A DNA stretch of 44,852 nucleotides, taken from contig JBEKUI010000005.1 of NCBI GenBank assembly GCA_049515175.1, positions 1-44,852 of the forward strand, read 5' to 3'. The notes beneath the pieces are model-generated. The model was given only the letters and a program-made list of their open reading frames with translations. It made no database searches and was not told the DNA's origin. This document shows, piece by piece, positions 23,342 to 31,525 of this stretch. The stretch's first letter is position 1. Every line of letters starts with the position of its first letter. Source of the stretch: JACQNR01 sp049515175 (GTDB lineage: Bacteria > Acidobacteriota > Terriglobia > UBA7540). The position numbers and the translations under genes are program-made.

Positions 23342-24220
23342 CTACGACAACCGCACCGAGACCCCGTGCTCGCGCAGATACTCCTTCAAACTGCGAATCG
23401 TGTGCGTCTCGAAGTGGAAGATCGAGGCGGCGAGCGCGGCGTCGGCGGCGCCGCGCTGAAATACTTCCACGAAGTGTTCGAGATTGCCCGCGCCCCCCGA
23501 GGCGATCACGGGGATGTTCACGGCGCGCGAAATCGTAGCTGTGAGTTCACAGTCGAAGCCTGCCTGCGTTCCGTCGGCGTCCATGGAAGTGAGCAGAATC
23601 TCGCCCGCGCCCAGTTGCGCGACACGCCGCGCCCAGGCGAGCGCGTCCAAGCCCGTGGGTCGCGAGCCGCCGTACGTGACGACCTCCCACCGGGGAGAAC
23701 CCGAAACTGGAAATTGGAGATTGGAAACTGGAGCAGGTCCCTCCGGTGACTCTCGATTTCCGACTTTCCGATTTCCAGTTTCCAGTTTCAATTTGCCAGT
23801 TTCCACTTTCCGGTCCCGAAGTCTGCGAGCATCAATCGCCACCACCACCGCCTGGCTGCCAAACCGTTCGGCGAGTTCGGAAATCACTTCCGGTGTCTCC
23901 ACGGCGGCGGTATTGAGCGCGACCTTATCGGAGCCGGCGCCGAGCAGCCGCTGCGCGTCCTCGAGCCGGCGCACGCCGCCGCCCACGGTGAGCGGGATGA
24001 AGAGCTGGCGCGCCACGCGGTTGACCGTCTCCATCAGCGTGGCACGCCCCTCGCGCGAGGCGGAGATATCGAGCATCACGAGTTCGTCCGCACCCGCGCG
24101 GTTATAAGCCTCGGCGAGCTCGCCCGGGTCGCCGGCATCGCGCAGGTTCAGAAACCGGATCCCCTTGACGACGCGTCCGTCCTTGCAGTCGAGGCACGGA
24201 ATGATTCTTTTGGCGAACAT
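23342..24220 (-). CDS. hisF: Imidazole glycerol phosphate synthase cyclase subunit with a repeat-derived insertion
   Basis: With HisH makes imidazole-glycerol phosphate and AICAR. ATG 24220 gives 292 residues, about 40 more than usual. Catalytic Asp11 (PCLDCKDG) and Asp130 (VVVAIDARR) are present, as are phosphate loops TVGGGVRR and ASGGAGN. The extra length is a Lys/Glu/Gly-rich stretch at residues about 134-176, right after Asp130, encoded by a palindromic intergenic-type repeat (about 23692-23823). The normal sequence resumes with WEVVTYGGSRPTG. The insertion falls in loop beta-alpha 5 on the catalytic face, yet the frame is intact, so a functional enzyme is likely. Confidence 0.93.
   Translation of the reverse strand: MFAKRIIPCLDCKDGRVVKGIRFLNLRDAGDPGELAEAYNRAGADELVMLDISASREGRATLMETVNRVARQLFIPLTVGGGVRRLEDAQRLLGAGSDKVALNTAAVETPEVISELAERFGSQAVVVAIDARRLRDRKVETGKLKLETGNRKVGNRESPEGPAPVSNLQFPVSGSPRWEVVTYGGSRPTGLDALAWARRVAQLGAGEILLTSMDADGTQAGFDCELTATISRAVNIPVIASGGAGNLEHFVEVFQRGAADAALAASIFHFETHTIRSLKEYLREHGVSVRLS
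23701..23816. repeat. Stuttering palindrome inserted in the hisF coding region
   Basis: Words such as GAAACTGG, AAATTGG and GATTGG on one side and CCAGTTTCC, CAATTTGCC on the other. An exact 11-base pair of arms is TGGAAACTGGA (23722-23732) and TCCAGTTTCCA (23774-23784). The same words appear in the plsX-fabH spacer (about 32575-32612). It encodes the extra loop of HisF in frame. Confidence 0.85.
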
Positions 24221-24274
24221 GCTTGGGTCGTCCGATGTCAGTTGCAGGACCAACCCGCAAGGCAATGGACGCTT

Positions 24275-24868
24275 TCACATCTCCAGGAAATTCCTCAGCA
24301 CCTGTAATCCCACTTCGCCTGACTTTTCGGGATGGAACTGCACTGCCCAGACGTTGTCCTTCTCGACGCCGCTCGCGTAGGTTTCGCCGTACTCGGTGAC
24401 AGCCACGGCCTCGGGGACGACCGGGCCGTAGTAGGAGTGGCAGTAATAGGCGAAGCTACCGTCCTGCACGTAAAGAAAAAGCCGGCTGGCGCGGCGAATC
24501 TGCAATTGGTTCCAGCCGATCTGCGGCACCTTATCGAGAGCCCGGAAGCGCGTCACCGTGCCGCCGAGCAGGCCGAGCCCCGCCCTGCCCGGCGCCTCCT
24601 CGCTCGCTTCGTAGAGCGCTTGGAGACCCAGGCAGATGCCCAGATAGGGCGTTCCAGTAGCGATCTTCCGCCGCAGGACGGCCAGCAGCGCGCGCTCTTC
24701 CATCGCCTTCAGCATCGAGCCGAAGTGGCCCTGCCCGGGAAGGATGATCTTGTCCGCACTCTCCAGCGCGTCTGGCGAGTTCACCACCTGTGACGGAAAG
24801 CCAAGATACTTGACGGCTTTCAGGACTGAGCCGACATTGCCGGCGCCGTAATCGACGAGCGCGATCAC
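24275..24868 (-). CDS. hisH: Imidazole glycerol phosphate synthase glutaminase subunit
   Basis: Class I glutamine amidotransferase that feeds ammonia to HisF. 197 residues, standard. N-terminus ALVDYGAGNVGSVLKAV, nucleophile Cys in YLGICLGLQALYE, catalytic His-Pro-Glu in QFHPEKSG. ATG 24868 overlaps the hisB stop (ATGA), indicating translational coupling. Confidence 0.96.
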   Translation of the reverse strand: MIALVDYGAGNVGSVLKAVKYLGFPSQVVNSPDALESADKIILPGQGHFGSMLKAMEERALLAVLRRKIATGTPYLGICLGLQALYEASEEAPGRAGLGLLGGTVTRFRALDKVPQIGWNQLQIRRASRLFLYVQDGSFAYYCHSYYGPVVPEAVAVTEYGETYASGVEKDNVWAVQFHPEKSGEVGLQVLRNFLEM

Positions 24869-25458
24869 AGAAGTCCTTTCGTGGAGGGCAACTGGCGTTT
24901 CAGCCGGGCGTCGCGCGAGCAGGCATAGCGCAGGGCGCGCGCAAAAGCCTTGAACATCGCCTCGACGGCGTGATGGCTGGAGCGCCCGTAGGCAACTTTC
25001 AGGTGAACGTTCGCCGCGGCGCTGGTGGCGAAGCCGTGGAAGAAGTCCTCCAGCAGCTCCGTCTGAAGATCCCCCACCCGGCGGGCTTTGATGGGCGCGT
25101 GGATGACGTGATACGGCCGGCCGCTCAAGTCGATGGCCGCGAGCGCCAGCGTTTCGTCCATGGGCATCACGAAGTAGCCGGCGCGATTGATGCCCTTCTT
25201 CGTGCCCAGGGCTTCCTTCACCGCCTGGCCAAGCACGATGCCGATGTCTTCCACGGTGTGATGTTGATCGACGTCGAGGTCGCCGCGCGCCTGCAGCTCA
25301 AGATCGAACCCGCCATGGCGGGTGAAGAGTTCGAGCATGTGATCGAGAAAGCGAATGCCCGTCGAAATCGTGTAGCGGCCCCGCCCGTCGAGGTTCAGGC
25401 GCAGGCGGATGTCGGTCTCCGCAGTCTTGCGATGCAGCTTTGCAGTGCGACCTCTCAT
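24865..25458 (-). CDS. hisB: Imidazoleglycerol-phosphate dehydratase
   Basis: Sixth/seventh-step dehydratase, single-domain form (197 residues) without the phosphatase half seen in enterobacterial HisB. Mn-binding His motifs: FLDHMLELFTRHGGFDL, VDQHHTVEDIGIVLG, and later RSSHHAVEAMFKAFARAL. The ATG at 25458 overlaps the hisC stop by four bases (ATGA), so the longer frame to 25500 is rejected. Histidinol-phosphatase must come from another gene. Confidence 0.96.
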   Translation of the reverse strand: MRGRTAKLHRKTAETDIRLRLNLDGRGRYTISTGIRFLDHMLELFTRHGGFDLELQARGDLDVDQHHTVEDIGIVLGQAVKEALGTKKGINRAGYFVMPMDETLALAAIDLSGRPYHVIHAPIKARRVGDLQTELLEDFFHGFATSAAANVHLKVAYGRSSHHAVEAMFKAFARALRYACSRDARLKRQLPSTKGLL

Positions 25459-26579
25459 GACACCCACCCTGTGGAAGAGAATTTCGCGAACTTGCTCCAT
25501 TCCTTGCGGCCGTTGCGCGTATCGATGAGATCGCGTAGCCGGGTCAATTCGCGGATCAAGGTCCGCATCTGTGCCGTGGACCCGATGGTGAAGCGCAGGA
25601 AGCCGCGCAGGCGCGGGTCATAGTTCCAGTCGCGCACCAGAATGTTCCTGGCGCGCAGCCGCTTGCCGATCTCGGGAGCGTTGGGCCCGAGCTGCGTCAG
25701 GATGAAGTTGGCTTTGCTCGGGACATAAGGAATCTCTTGCTCTTCCAGCCACGCAGAGAATTTGGCGCGATTGGCGCGGACTTCGGCCGCGAAGCGGTAG
25801 GCGTAATGTGCGTTGTCAATTGCCGCGAGTGCGCCCACCAGGGCCAGCGAATTCGCCGCGAAGGGATTCTGCCCGCGCCGCATGGTCTCCGCCGTCTCGG
25901 CGTTGGTGAAAATGCAGCCCAGGCGCAGCGCCGCGAGGCCGAAGGCTTTTGAGAACGTGCGCGTCACGATGAGGTTAGGGTATTTGCGCACCCACGGCAG
26001 CACCGTCTCGCCCGAGAACTCGTGATACGCCTCGTCCACCACGAAGGCGGTGTCCGGCGCGGCTTCGAGCATGACGCGCAAATCGCGCTTGGGCACTATC
26101 GTTCCCGTCGGATTGTTGGGGTTGGCAAAGGCCACCCAGCGAACCTTCTTCTTGAGCGCCTTGAGGACGGGTTCGAGCGGCACGCGGAAATTCTCGTCGT
26201 AATAGACGCGCTCGGTGCGGCCGCCCGCCACTTCGTGGAAGAACTGGTAAACCGGAAACGTCGGCGCGGGGACGAGCAGCACGTCGCCCGGCTCGACGAA
26301 GGTTTCGCAGATGACCTTGATCGCGTCGTCGGTGCCGTTGGTGAGGACGAGTTGCTCGGGTTTCACTCCAAAGAAGCGGGCGATCTTCGTGCGTGCTTCC
26401 TCATACTCCGGATAGGTGGCGAGCTGGCCGGAATTGAGGGCACGCCGCAGCGCGCGCACCACGGCCGGCGCGCAGCCCACCGTGTTCTCGTTGAAGTCGA
26501 GGCGCATCTTGCCACCCCGGCCTTCCAGCGGCGGGCGGTACTTGTTCAAGCGTTCGTAAGACTTGCGTGGTCGAAGCAT
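25455..26579 (-). CDS. hisC: Histidinol-phosphate aminotransferase
   Basis: PLP-dependent aminotransferase converting imidazole acetol phosphate to histidinol phosphate. 374 residues. N-terminal RLDFNENTVGCAP, the Asn-rich loop AFANPNNPTGTIVP, Asp in FVVDEAYHEF, and PLP lysine in TRTFSKAFGLAALRLG. It lies between hisD and hisB in the his operon, separated from hisD by a 163-base spacer containing repeats. A second HisC-like gene begins at 44112. Confidence 0.94.
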   Translation of the reverse strand: MLRPRKSYERLNKYRPPLEGRGGKMRLDFNENTVGCAPAVVRALRRALNSGQLATYPEYEEARTKIARFFGVKPEQLVLTNGTDDAIKVICETFVEPGDVLLVPAPTFPVYQFFHEVAGGRTERVYYDENFRVPLEPVLKALKKKVRWVAFANPNNPTGTIVPKRDLRVMLEAAPDTAFVVDEAYHEFSGETVLPWVRKYPNLIVTRTFSKAFGLAALRLGCIFTNAETAETMRRGQNPFAANSLALVGALAAIDNAHYAYRFAAEVRANRAKFSAWLEEQEIPYVPSKANFILTQLGPNAPEIGKRLRARNILVRDWNYDPRLRGFLRFTIGSTAQMRTLIRELTRLRDLIDTRNGRKEWSKFAKFSSTGWVS

Positions 26580-26628
26580 GAGTAAAGCCTTCAGTTGTCA
26601 GCCGTCAGCTTTCAGCTCCCTCATTCCC

Positions 26629-26741
26629 CATCCCTCCCCCCCTTAGGGGGGAGAGGGTGTCCGTCAGCCGACGGACGGGTGAGGGGGACAGGGCCGCGGC
26701 CGCTCAGATCAGACGGCGGTCATCCACCCGTCGGCTGACGG
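26629..26741. repeat. Composite palindromic repeat between hisD and hisC
   Basis: Two nested elements: CCCCCCTTAGGGGGG at about 26637-26651, and a 14-base inverted pair CCGTCAGCCGACGG (26661-26674) / CCGTCGGCTGACGG (26728-26741). The right arm ends at the hisD stop codon. Just downstream on the minus strand (26587-26615) are the words TCAGTTGTCAGCCGTCAGC. Confidence 0.75.
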
Positions 26742-26742
26742 G

Positions 26743-28005
26743 CTACAGCTCAAACCTAACATCCACCGAATACGCGTGGGCCTTCAGGCCCTCGGTATTC
26801 GCCAGCGTGACAATCGCCGGCCGCAGACGCGCCAATCCGCCGCGGGTGAGCCGCTGCGTAGTAATGACTTTGACGAAGTCCGCGGCGCTCAGGCCGCCGC
26901 GCAGCCGCGCCACCCCGCCCGTGGGTAGGATGTGATTCGTCCCGGAGGCGTAGTCGCCCGCCGCCACGGGGCTATAACCGCCCAGGAATATCGACCCGGC
27001 GGATTGAATCCGGCCCAGCAGCTTGCTCGCATCTTCGAGCAAAGTGAGGTGCTCGGGCGCGAACTGGTTTGCCAGCCCGACAGCCTCGGCCAAATCGCGC
27101 GTCCAGATAATCGCCCCGCTCGCCGCCAGCGCCTTTCCTGCAAAGGGCAGTTGTAGACGCGCCAGGAGGCTTGCCGTGGCGCGCTGCACCGACTCAGCCA
27201 GCCGTCGCGAAGGGGTGATGAATATCGCCACCGCGTCGGGATCGTGCTCCGCCTGGCCGATGAGGTCGGCGGCGATCCAGGCGGCGCGGCCCCTGCCTCC
27301 CACAACCACCAGTTCCGTCGGGCCGGCGATGAAGTCGATGCCACACTCGCCCGCGACCAGTTTCTTCGCCGCAGCCACAAAGCGGTTGCCCGGCCCCACG
27401 ATCTTGTCGGCGCGCGGGACGTTGCGAGTGCCGTAGGCAAACGCCGCGATGGCTTGCGCGCCGCCCAGCCGATAAATCCTCTTGATCCCGAGGAAATCCG
27501 CCGTCACCAGCACCGCCGGCGCCGGGCGCGGCGATGTGATGACGATTTCCTTGACGCCGGCCACCTGGGCCGGAATCACGCTCATCAGCACCGTGGAGGG
27601 AAGCGGAAACCGTCCGCCTGGAACGTAACAGACTACGCGCTTCAAGGGGCGAACGATCTGGCTTACTTTCACGCCCATCGCAGTGTCGGCACTCCAGGTG
27701 CGCGGCAACTGACGTCGTGCCACGGCACGAATGTTGCGCGCCGCAACGCGCAGCGCCGCGACAAAGCCACGCGGAACATGCTCGTACGCCGCACGAATTT
27801 CTTCCTGGGTGACCTCGAATCCAGCCGCCTTCAGATCGATCCCGTCGAACTGCATCGCGTAGCGGAGAAGCGCCCGGTCGCCATGACGGCGGACGTCAGC
27901 AAGAATTCGGCGTGCCACACGCTCGGCCTCGGCCAGACTGGCGTGCCGGGCGCGGTCAAGCCGCGCTAAAGCCGATTTGTCGGTACTTCTGATGATTCGC
28001 AGCAT
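26743..28005 (-). CDS. hisD: Histidinol dehydrogenase
   Basis: Last two oxidations to histidine, Zn- and NAD-dependent. 420 residues, standard. Visible: YVPGGRFPLPSTVLMSVIPA, GGAQAIAAFAYGT, KIVGPGNRFVAAAKKLV, the segment IDFIAGPTELVVV, the Zn/catalytic region QAEHDPDA and NQFAPEHLTL, and the C-terminal SGTNHILPTGG. The start ATG is at 28005, 48 bases after the hisG stop. Confidence 0.97.
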   Translation of the reverse strand: MLRIIRSTDKSALARLDRARHASLAEAERVARRILADVRRHGDRALLRYAMQFDGIDLKAAGFEVTQEEIRAAYEHVPRGFVAALRVAARNIRAVARRQLPRTWSADTAMGVKVSQIVRPLKRVVCYVPGGRFPLPSTVLMSVIPAQVAGVKEIVITSPRPAPAVLVTADFLGIKRIYRLGGAQAIAAFAYGTRNVPRADKIVGPGNRFVAAAKKLVAGECGIDFIAGPTELVVVGGRGRAAWIAADLIGQAEHDPDAVAIFITPSRRLAESVQRATASLLARLQLPFAGKALAASGAIIWTRDLAEAVGLANQFAPEHLTLLEDASKLLGRIQSAGSIFLGGYSPVAAGDYASGTNHILPTGGVARLRGGLSAADFVKVITTQRLTRGGLARLRPAIVTLANTEGLKAHAYSVDVRFEL

Positions 28006-28053
28006 AGGTCCAGGGATATCGATTCTGGCCTGTGAAAACCAAACCTTCAGAAC

Positions 28054-28923
28054 TCAGACAACGATTTTGTTAAGCGGATACTCCACAATCCCCTGCGCCT
28101 TCGCCGCCTTCAGCCGCGGGATGATTTCGCGCACGGTCCTCTCCTCGATAATCGTGTTCACCGCCAGCCAATCCGGATCGCTGAGGTGCGATATGGTCGG
28201 CCGCTTGAGCGCCGGGAGAACTGCGAGAACACTCTCCAGATTGTCCTTGTGGACATTCAGCATCAAGCCCACTTTGCCGGATGCTTCGATCGCTCCCTTG
28301 AGGAGCATCACGATGGTTTCCATCTTGGCGCGCTTCCACTCGTCCGCCCAGGCGGCGCGGTTGGCGAAGAACTTGGTGTTCGATTCCAGCACCGTCTCGA
28401 CGATGCGCAGGCCGTTGGCGCGCAGCGAGGAGCCGGTCTCGGTGATCTCGACAATGGCGTCGGCGAGGACCGGCGGCTTGACTTCTGTCGCCCCCCAGGA
28501 GAATTCCACTTTGGCCCTGACGCCGTTCTGGGCGAGGTAGCGTCGCGTGACGCCCACGAGTTCGGTGGCGATGACCTTGCCCTCCAAGTCCTTCACGCTC
28601 TGGAAGGGCGATTTTTCCGGTACGGCGAGCACCCAGCGAACCTTCCCGAAGGTCTGCTTGGCGTAAACCAGGTCGGCAATTTCGACAATCTCCGCCTCAT
28701 TCTCGAGGATCCAATCCTTGCCGGTCAGGCCCGCGTCGAGGATCCCGTCTTCGACATAGCGCGCCATTTCCTGCGCGCGAATCAGCATGCACTCGATCTC
28801 GTCGTCGTCCACCACCGGGAAATAGGAGCGGGAGCTGAGCTTAATCTCATAGCCCGCGCGGCGAAAGAGCTCGAGGGTGGCTTCCTGAAGACTTCCCTTG
28901 GGCAGTCCCAACTTCAACTTCAT
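28054..28923 (-). CDS. hisG: ATP phosphoribosyltransferase, long (HisG-L) form
   Basis: First, committed step of histidine synthesis. The 289-residue length and a C-terminal domain (KVGLMLNVHKDNLESVLAVLPALKRPTI) show the long, hexameric form with its own histidine-binding regulatory domain, so HisZ is not required. N-terminal LKLGLPKGSLQEATLELFRRAGY and DAGLTGKDWI are typical; EITETGSSLRANGL is the PRPP-binding loop. The start overlaps the hisI stop by four bases (ATGA). Confidence 0.96.
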   Translation of the reverse strand: MKLKLGLPKGSLQEATLELFRRAGYEIKLSSRSYFPVVDDDEIECMLIRAQEMARYVEDGILDAGLTGKDWILENEAEIVEIADLVYAKQTFGKVRWVLAVPEKSPFQSVKDLEGKVIATELVGVTRRYLAQNGVRAKVEFSWGATEVKPPVLADAIVEITETGSSLRANGLRIVETVLESNTKFFANRAAWADEWKRAKMETIVMLLKGAIEASGKVGLMLNVHKDNLESVLAVLPALKRPTISHLSDPDWLAVNTIIEERTVREIIPRLKAAKAQGIVEYPLNKIVV

Positions 28924-29309
28924 GTCTGGCTCTCCTGTTTGGTATCACCGTACACCTCTTCCGGGTCGAACTCGCGTTGGAGGATGATTTCCTCGCCCTC
29001 CGCCGTGAGCTTGCGGAAGAAGCACGATTTGTAGCCCATGTGGCAGCAGCCGGGCCCGTCGAGGTCCGCCTGAATGAGCAGCGCGTCGTGGTCACAATCG
29101 ACCCGGATCTCGCGTACCTTCAACCGGTGGCCGGAAATCTCGCCTTTCGTCCAGAGTTTCTGGCGACTCCGGCTGAAGAATGTCACGTAACCGGAATCCA
29201 GGGTCCGGCGATAAGCTTCGTCGTTCATGTAGCCGAGCATCAGAACTTTGCCGCTGTGACGATCCTGAACCACGGCGGGGATGAGCCCGTCTGCGTACTT
29301 GAGTTGCAT
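28920..29309 (-). CDS. hisI: Phosphoribosyl-AMP cyclohydrolase
   Basis: Third step of histidine synthesis. ATG 29309 behind GGAGGAAAGGGAAA gives 129 residues, a stand-alone cyclohydrolase without the HisE pyrophosphohydrolase domain. Motifs: MLGYMNDEAYRRTLDSGYVTFFSRSR, VDCDHDALLIQ (metal Asps), and the zinc Cys residues in GPGCCHMGYKSCFF. It is the first structural gene after the attenuator. hisE was not found in this window. Confidence 0.95.
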   Translation of the reverse strand: MQLKYADGLIPAVVQDRHSGKVLMLGYMNDEAYRRTLDSGYVTFFSRSRQKLWTKGEISGHRLKVREIRVDCDHDALLIQADLDGPGCCHMGYKSCFFRKLTAEGEEIILQREFDPEEVYGDTKQESQT

Positions 29310-29375
29310 TTTCCCTTTCCTCCGGAAGCTCGATTCGCGCCGCCCTGGAGGGAGTGGCGCAGAGCCCATAAAATC

Positions 29376-29407
29376 AAAAAGCCCGCCGGGTCTTCGTGTC
29401 GGCGGGC
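29376..29407 (-). terminator. His-operon attenuator terminator
   Basis: On the minus strand GCCCGCCG (29407-29400) pairs with CGGCGGGC (29388-29381) across an 11-base loop and is followed directly by TTTTT (29380-29376), then GATTTTATGG. It lies between the His-rich leader and hisI. A competing helix can pair 29445-29439 with 29414-29408, ending exactly at the foot of the terminator. Confidence 0.85.
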
Positions 29408-29446
29408 CGTCTACTTGCTTCCTTAAATTCTAGATAATGCAGACGC

Positions 29447-29506
29447 CTACCGACACGTCATCGCGTGGTGCGAAGGGTGATGATGATGTGCCAGCGTGCG
29501 TCCCAT
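29447..29506 (-). CDS. hisL: Histidine-rich leader peptide of the his operon
   Basis: A 19-codon reading frame, ATG 29506 to TAG 29447, reading MGRTLA, then four consecutive His (residues 7-10), Pro-Ser, two more His (13-14), then AMTCR. Six His in eight codons immediately ahead of a terminator is the classical design of his attenuation: scarcity of charged tRNA-His stalls the ribosome and prevents termination. No Shine-Dalgarno is evident; the predicted transcription start is only about 6-9 bases before the ATG, so translation may be nearly leaderless. It is too short to appear in gene predictions. Confidence 0.85.
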   Translation of the reverse strand: MGRTLAHHHHPSHHAMTCR

Positions 29507-29518
29507 AGGTGAATCAAC

Positions 29519-29547
29519 AGCCTACACGTTGAGCATGGGGTTGTCAA
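29519..29547 (-). promoter_or_regulatory. Promoter of the his operon
   Basis: Minus strand: perfect TTGACA (29547-29542), 17-base spacer, then TAGGCT (29524-29519) as a weak -10. Transcription would begin around 29512-29515, just before the leader-peptide ATG. Confidence 0.65.
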
Positions 29548-29612
29548 TGGTTTCCTTCGGCCGAAGGGTGGCAGTGGCGGGAATTCTCCGGATCACCACA
29601 AATCGCTGCGGG

Positions 29613-30452
29613 TCAACGGATGTACCGTAAGCCGTAGAGCCAGCGCTCGCCGGCCGTGAAGACAGCTTGGCGACGAACTTCCGCTTTCTGCTCAGGAGTC
29701 TGGTCGCCTTCCGTGTAAGGGCAATTCACGCCCACGATTTCCCCCACCTTCAGCCTCATACTGAGGCACACGGCGATACCGCCTTTTGAAACATCTTCGG
29801 TCTTGACGATCTCCTGCTCGCCCCGGTGGTTGCGAACTCGCGCCGGCAGTTTTAGTGGAAGGCGTTTGTGGGCGCGGCGTTCGATCCCCCCCTGTCGCGG
29901 ACCCGCTCGTGCCGGGCCCGGAGGGGGAACTGCCGCTGGAGGAAGGTACTTAGGGCGGCGCTCGATATCCGCATAAACCCAGGAGCAGAACTGACGGCAA
30001 CGGCTGCAAAGCCTCTGGATCTGGCCGCTCGTCTCCAGAATGTCCACTTCCACGAGCGTCAAAGGGGCGAATGCCTCACTGCCGCACCCGCGGCAGATCA
30101 GCAGCGCCCCCGCCTGGTGACTGTCGTCGTCCAAAGGAGCGGGGAATTCAATGCCCCAGATGTTGCGTTCGAATTCGGAGTACTCAATTCCCCACTCCGC
30201 TGCCCTCCCTGGCTCAAGGCAGGCGGCACCGACGACCCGAAAATCGGCCTCGCGGAAGTTCTGCAGGTTCACAATGCGGATCGTCTCGCCCGGCGCCACG
30301 CGGTGCTTAAGAACAATGCGGGCGCCCGCCCGGTTGACCTGAACGGTCTCCGTTTCTTCGGTGAAGTCCCCGCAACTCGACCCGAAGGCCAATACGCGGA
30401 TGGGGATGGCGAGCATCACGCGTTCGGTTTTTCTTCGCTCGGCGACTTCCAT
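29613..30452 (-). CDS. PilZ-domain protein with a central zinc ribbon
   Basis: A 279-residue protein from ATG 30452 (MEVAERRKTE); a frame extending to 30599 is less convincing. The C-terminal domain (about 190-279) is a canonical c-di-GMP-binding PilZ: ERRAHKRLPL (R192-R193) and D220-x-S222-x-x-G225 in TEDVSKGGIAV. The N-terminal region (6-105) has the same outline (RRKTERVMLAIPIRV, then VNRAGARI) but its second motif is degenerate. Between them C120-x2-C123 and C149-x2-C152 form a likely zinc ribbon (CRGCGSE, CSRCRQFC). It is divergent from yceD. Confidence 0.82.
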   Translation of the reverse strand: MEVAERRKTERVMLAIPIRVLAFGSSCGDFTEETETVQVNRAGARIVLKHRVAPGETIRIVNLQNFREADFRVVGAACLEPGRAAEWGIEYSEFERNIWGIEFPAPLDDDSHQAGALLICRGCGSEAFAPLTLVEVDILETSGQIQRLCSRCRQFCSWVYADIERRPKYLPPAAVPPPGPARAGPRQGGIERRAHKRLPLKLPARVRNHRGEQEIVKTEDVSKGGIAVCLSMRLKVGEIVGVNCPYTEGDQTPEQKAEVRRQAVFTAGERWLYGLRYIR

Positions 30453-30621
30453 CTGACTTATATGTATCGGCAAATGGGGCCGGTCGGGTGAGGGCATTAC
30501 TGGCAGAAATAGTTCCCCAAGTTTGGGACCGGCCCCTCGCCGTGGTCGCCGGAATGCCACCCCAATCGTTCGACCGACCGGTAGGTCGAAGGCCCGCAAG
30601 TGCTTGTTTCTTGCGCCTTTC

Positions 30622-30649
30622 TTGACTTTGATGACTAATCGCCTATAAT
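30622..30649 (+). promoter_or_regulatory. Promoter of the yceD-rpmF-plsX-fab operon
   Basis: TTGACT (30622-30627), 16-base spacer, perfect TATAAT (30644-30649). Transcription would start near 30656; the yceD start is at 30677. Confidence 0.85.
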
Positions 30650-30676
30650 AGACAGTTTCGGGTTGACGAGGCCACG

Positions 30677-31186
30677 GTGCTGATCACCCTGCAGGAACTG
30701 GAGCTTCATCGGGTCGTGGTCACGAAGACCTACGCGCCCGGCACCCTCGATTACCAGGAGGTGGAGTTCCGTCAGATTGACGACCTTCAGGTGAACGCCG
30801 TTGCGGACCTCGCAGGCATGGAGATCCGCATCCGGGGCGCAGTGAAGACCCGCATCGAAGCGGCATGCAGCCGCTGCCTGAAGCCGGTCGATCTGCCCGT
30901 GGAGCACGAGTTCGATTTGACTTATCGCCCGATGAGTACGATCGCGCGGAACGAAGAAATCGAGCTTCCGCCCGACGAGTTGGAGGTCGGCTTTTACGAG
31001 GGCGAAGGGATTCAACTGGCCGACATAGTCACCGAGCAGATGATTCTCGCCTTCCCCATGAAGGTCATCTGCAGGGAGGATTGCCGGGGGCTTTGCCCGA
31101 CCTGTGGAGCGGACCGCAACCGGGAAACGTGCCAATGCCTGGAGATGCAGGCGGATTCACCCTTCGCCGCACTTCGCGGACAATAA
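30677..31186 (+). CDS. yceD: YceD/DUF177 protein, 23S rRNA accumulation-type
   Basis: A 169-residue DUF177 protein, starting at GTG 30677 with GACGAGG just upstream. Family features are the Cys pair ACSRCLKPVDLPV in the first half and the C-terminal C-x4/5-C-x2-C cluster (CREDCRGLCPTCGADRN), which probably bind zinc. It almost always precedes rpmF and the fatty-acid genes, as here, and in some bacteria is needed for 23S rRNA accumulation. Soluble, cytoplasmic. Confidence 0.93.
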   Translation: MLITLQELELHRVVVTKTYAPGTLDYQEVEFRQIDDLQVNAVADLAGMEIRIRGAVKTRIEAACSRCLKPVDLPVEHEFDLTYRPMSTIARNEEIELPPDELEVGFYEGEGIQLADIVTEQMILAFPMKVICREDCRGLCPTCGADRNRETCQCLEMQADSPFAALRGQ

Positions 31187-31208
31187 ATTTGAGGAAAGAG
31201 TAACACCA

Positions 31209-31394
31209 ATGCCAAATCCAAAGCGACGACATTCCAAGGCGCGGCGCAATCGACGCCGGGCACATGACTTCCTGGCGCAGGGCTCGATGGCCGAGTGCCC
31301 GCATTGCCATGAAGCGAAACTTCCCCATCAGGCGTGCCCGCACTGCGGCTATTATCGCGGCCGAGAAGTGATGTTGGTGAAAGAGGAAGCCTGA
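31209..31394 (+). CDS. rpmF: 50S ribosomal protein L32
   Basis: A 61-residue basic ribosomal protein, ATG 31209. N-terminal MPNPKRRHSKARRNRRRAH is the L32 signature, followed by a four-Cys zinc ribbon (CPHCHEAKLPHQACPHCGYY), so this is the Zn-binding C+ form. GAGG at 31191-31194 is the likely ribosome site. A longer upstream frame is rejected because it runs back through yceD. Confidence 0.97.
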   Translation: MPNPKRRHSKARRNRRRAHDFLAQGSMAECPHCHEAKLPHQACPHCGYYRGREVMLVKEEA

Positions 31395-31525
31395 AGAAGA
31401 GGGCTGGGGGCTAGGGTTTGGGGGCTGGGAAAAACCTACCCCGAAAGTCGCGTCAGGCTTCTTTCGACCTGCTGGCACTTACAGACCCGGCACCCAGAAC
31501 CCCTTCCCGAGTACCCGCTAAGACC

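Noticed and set aside
22600..29309. hisE within the his operon
   Set aside because: hisI ends without a pyrophosphohydrolase domain and no separate hisE-like frame was found; it must lie elsewhere.
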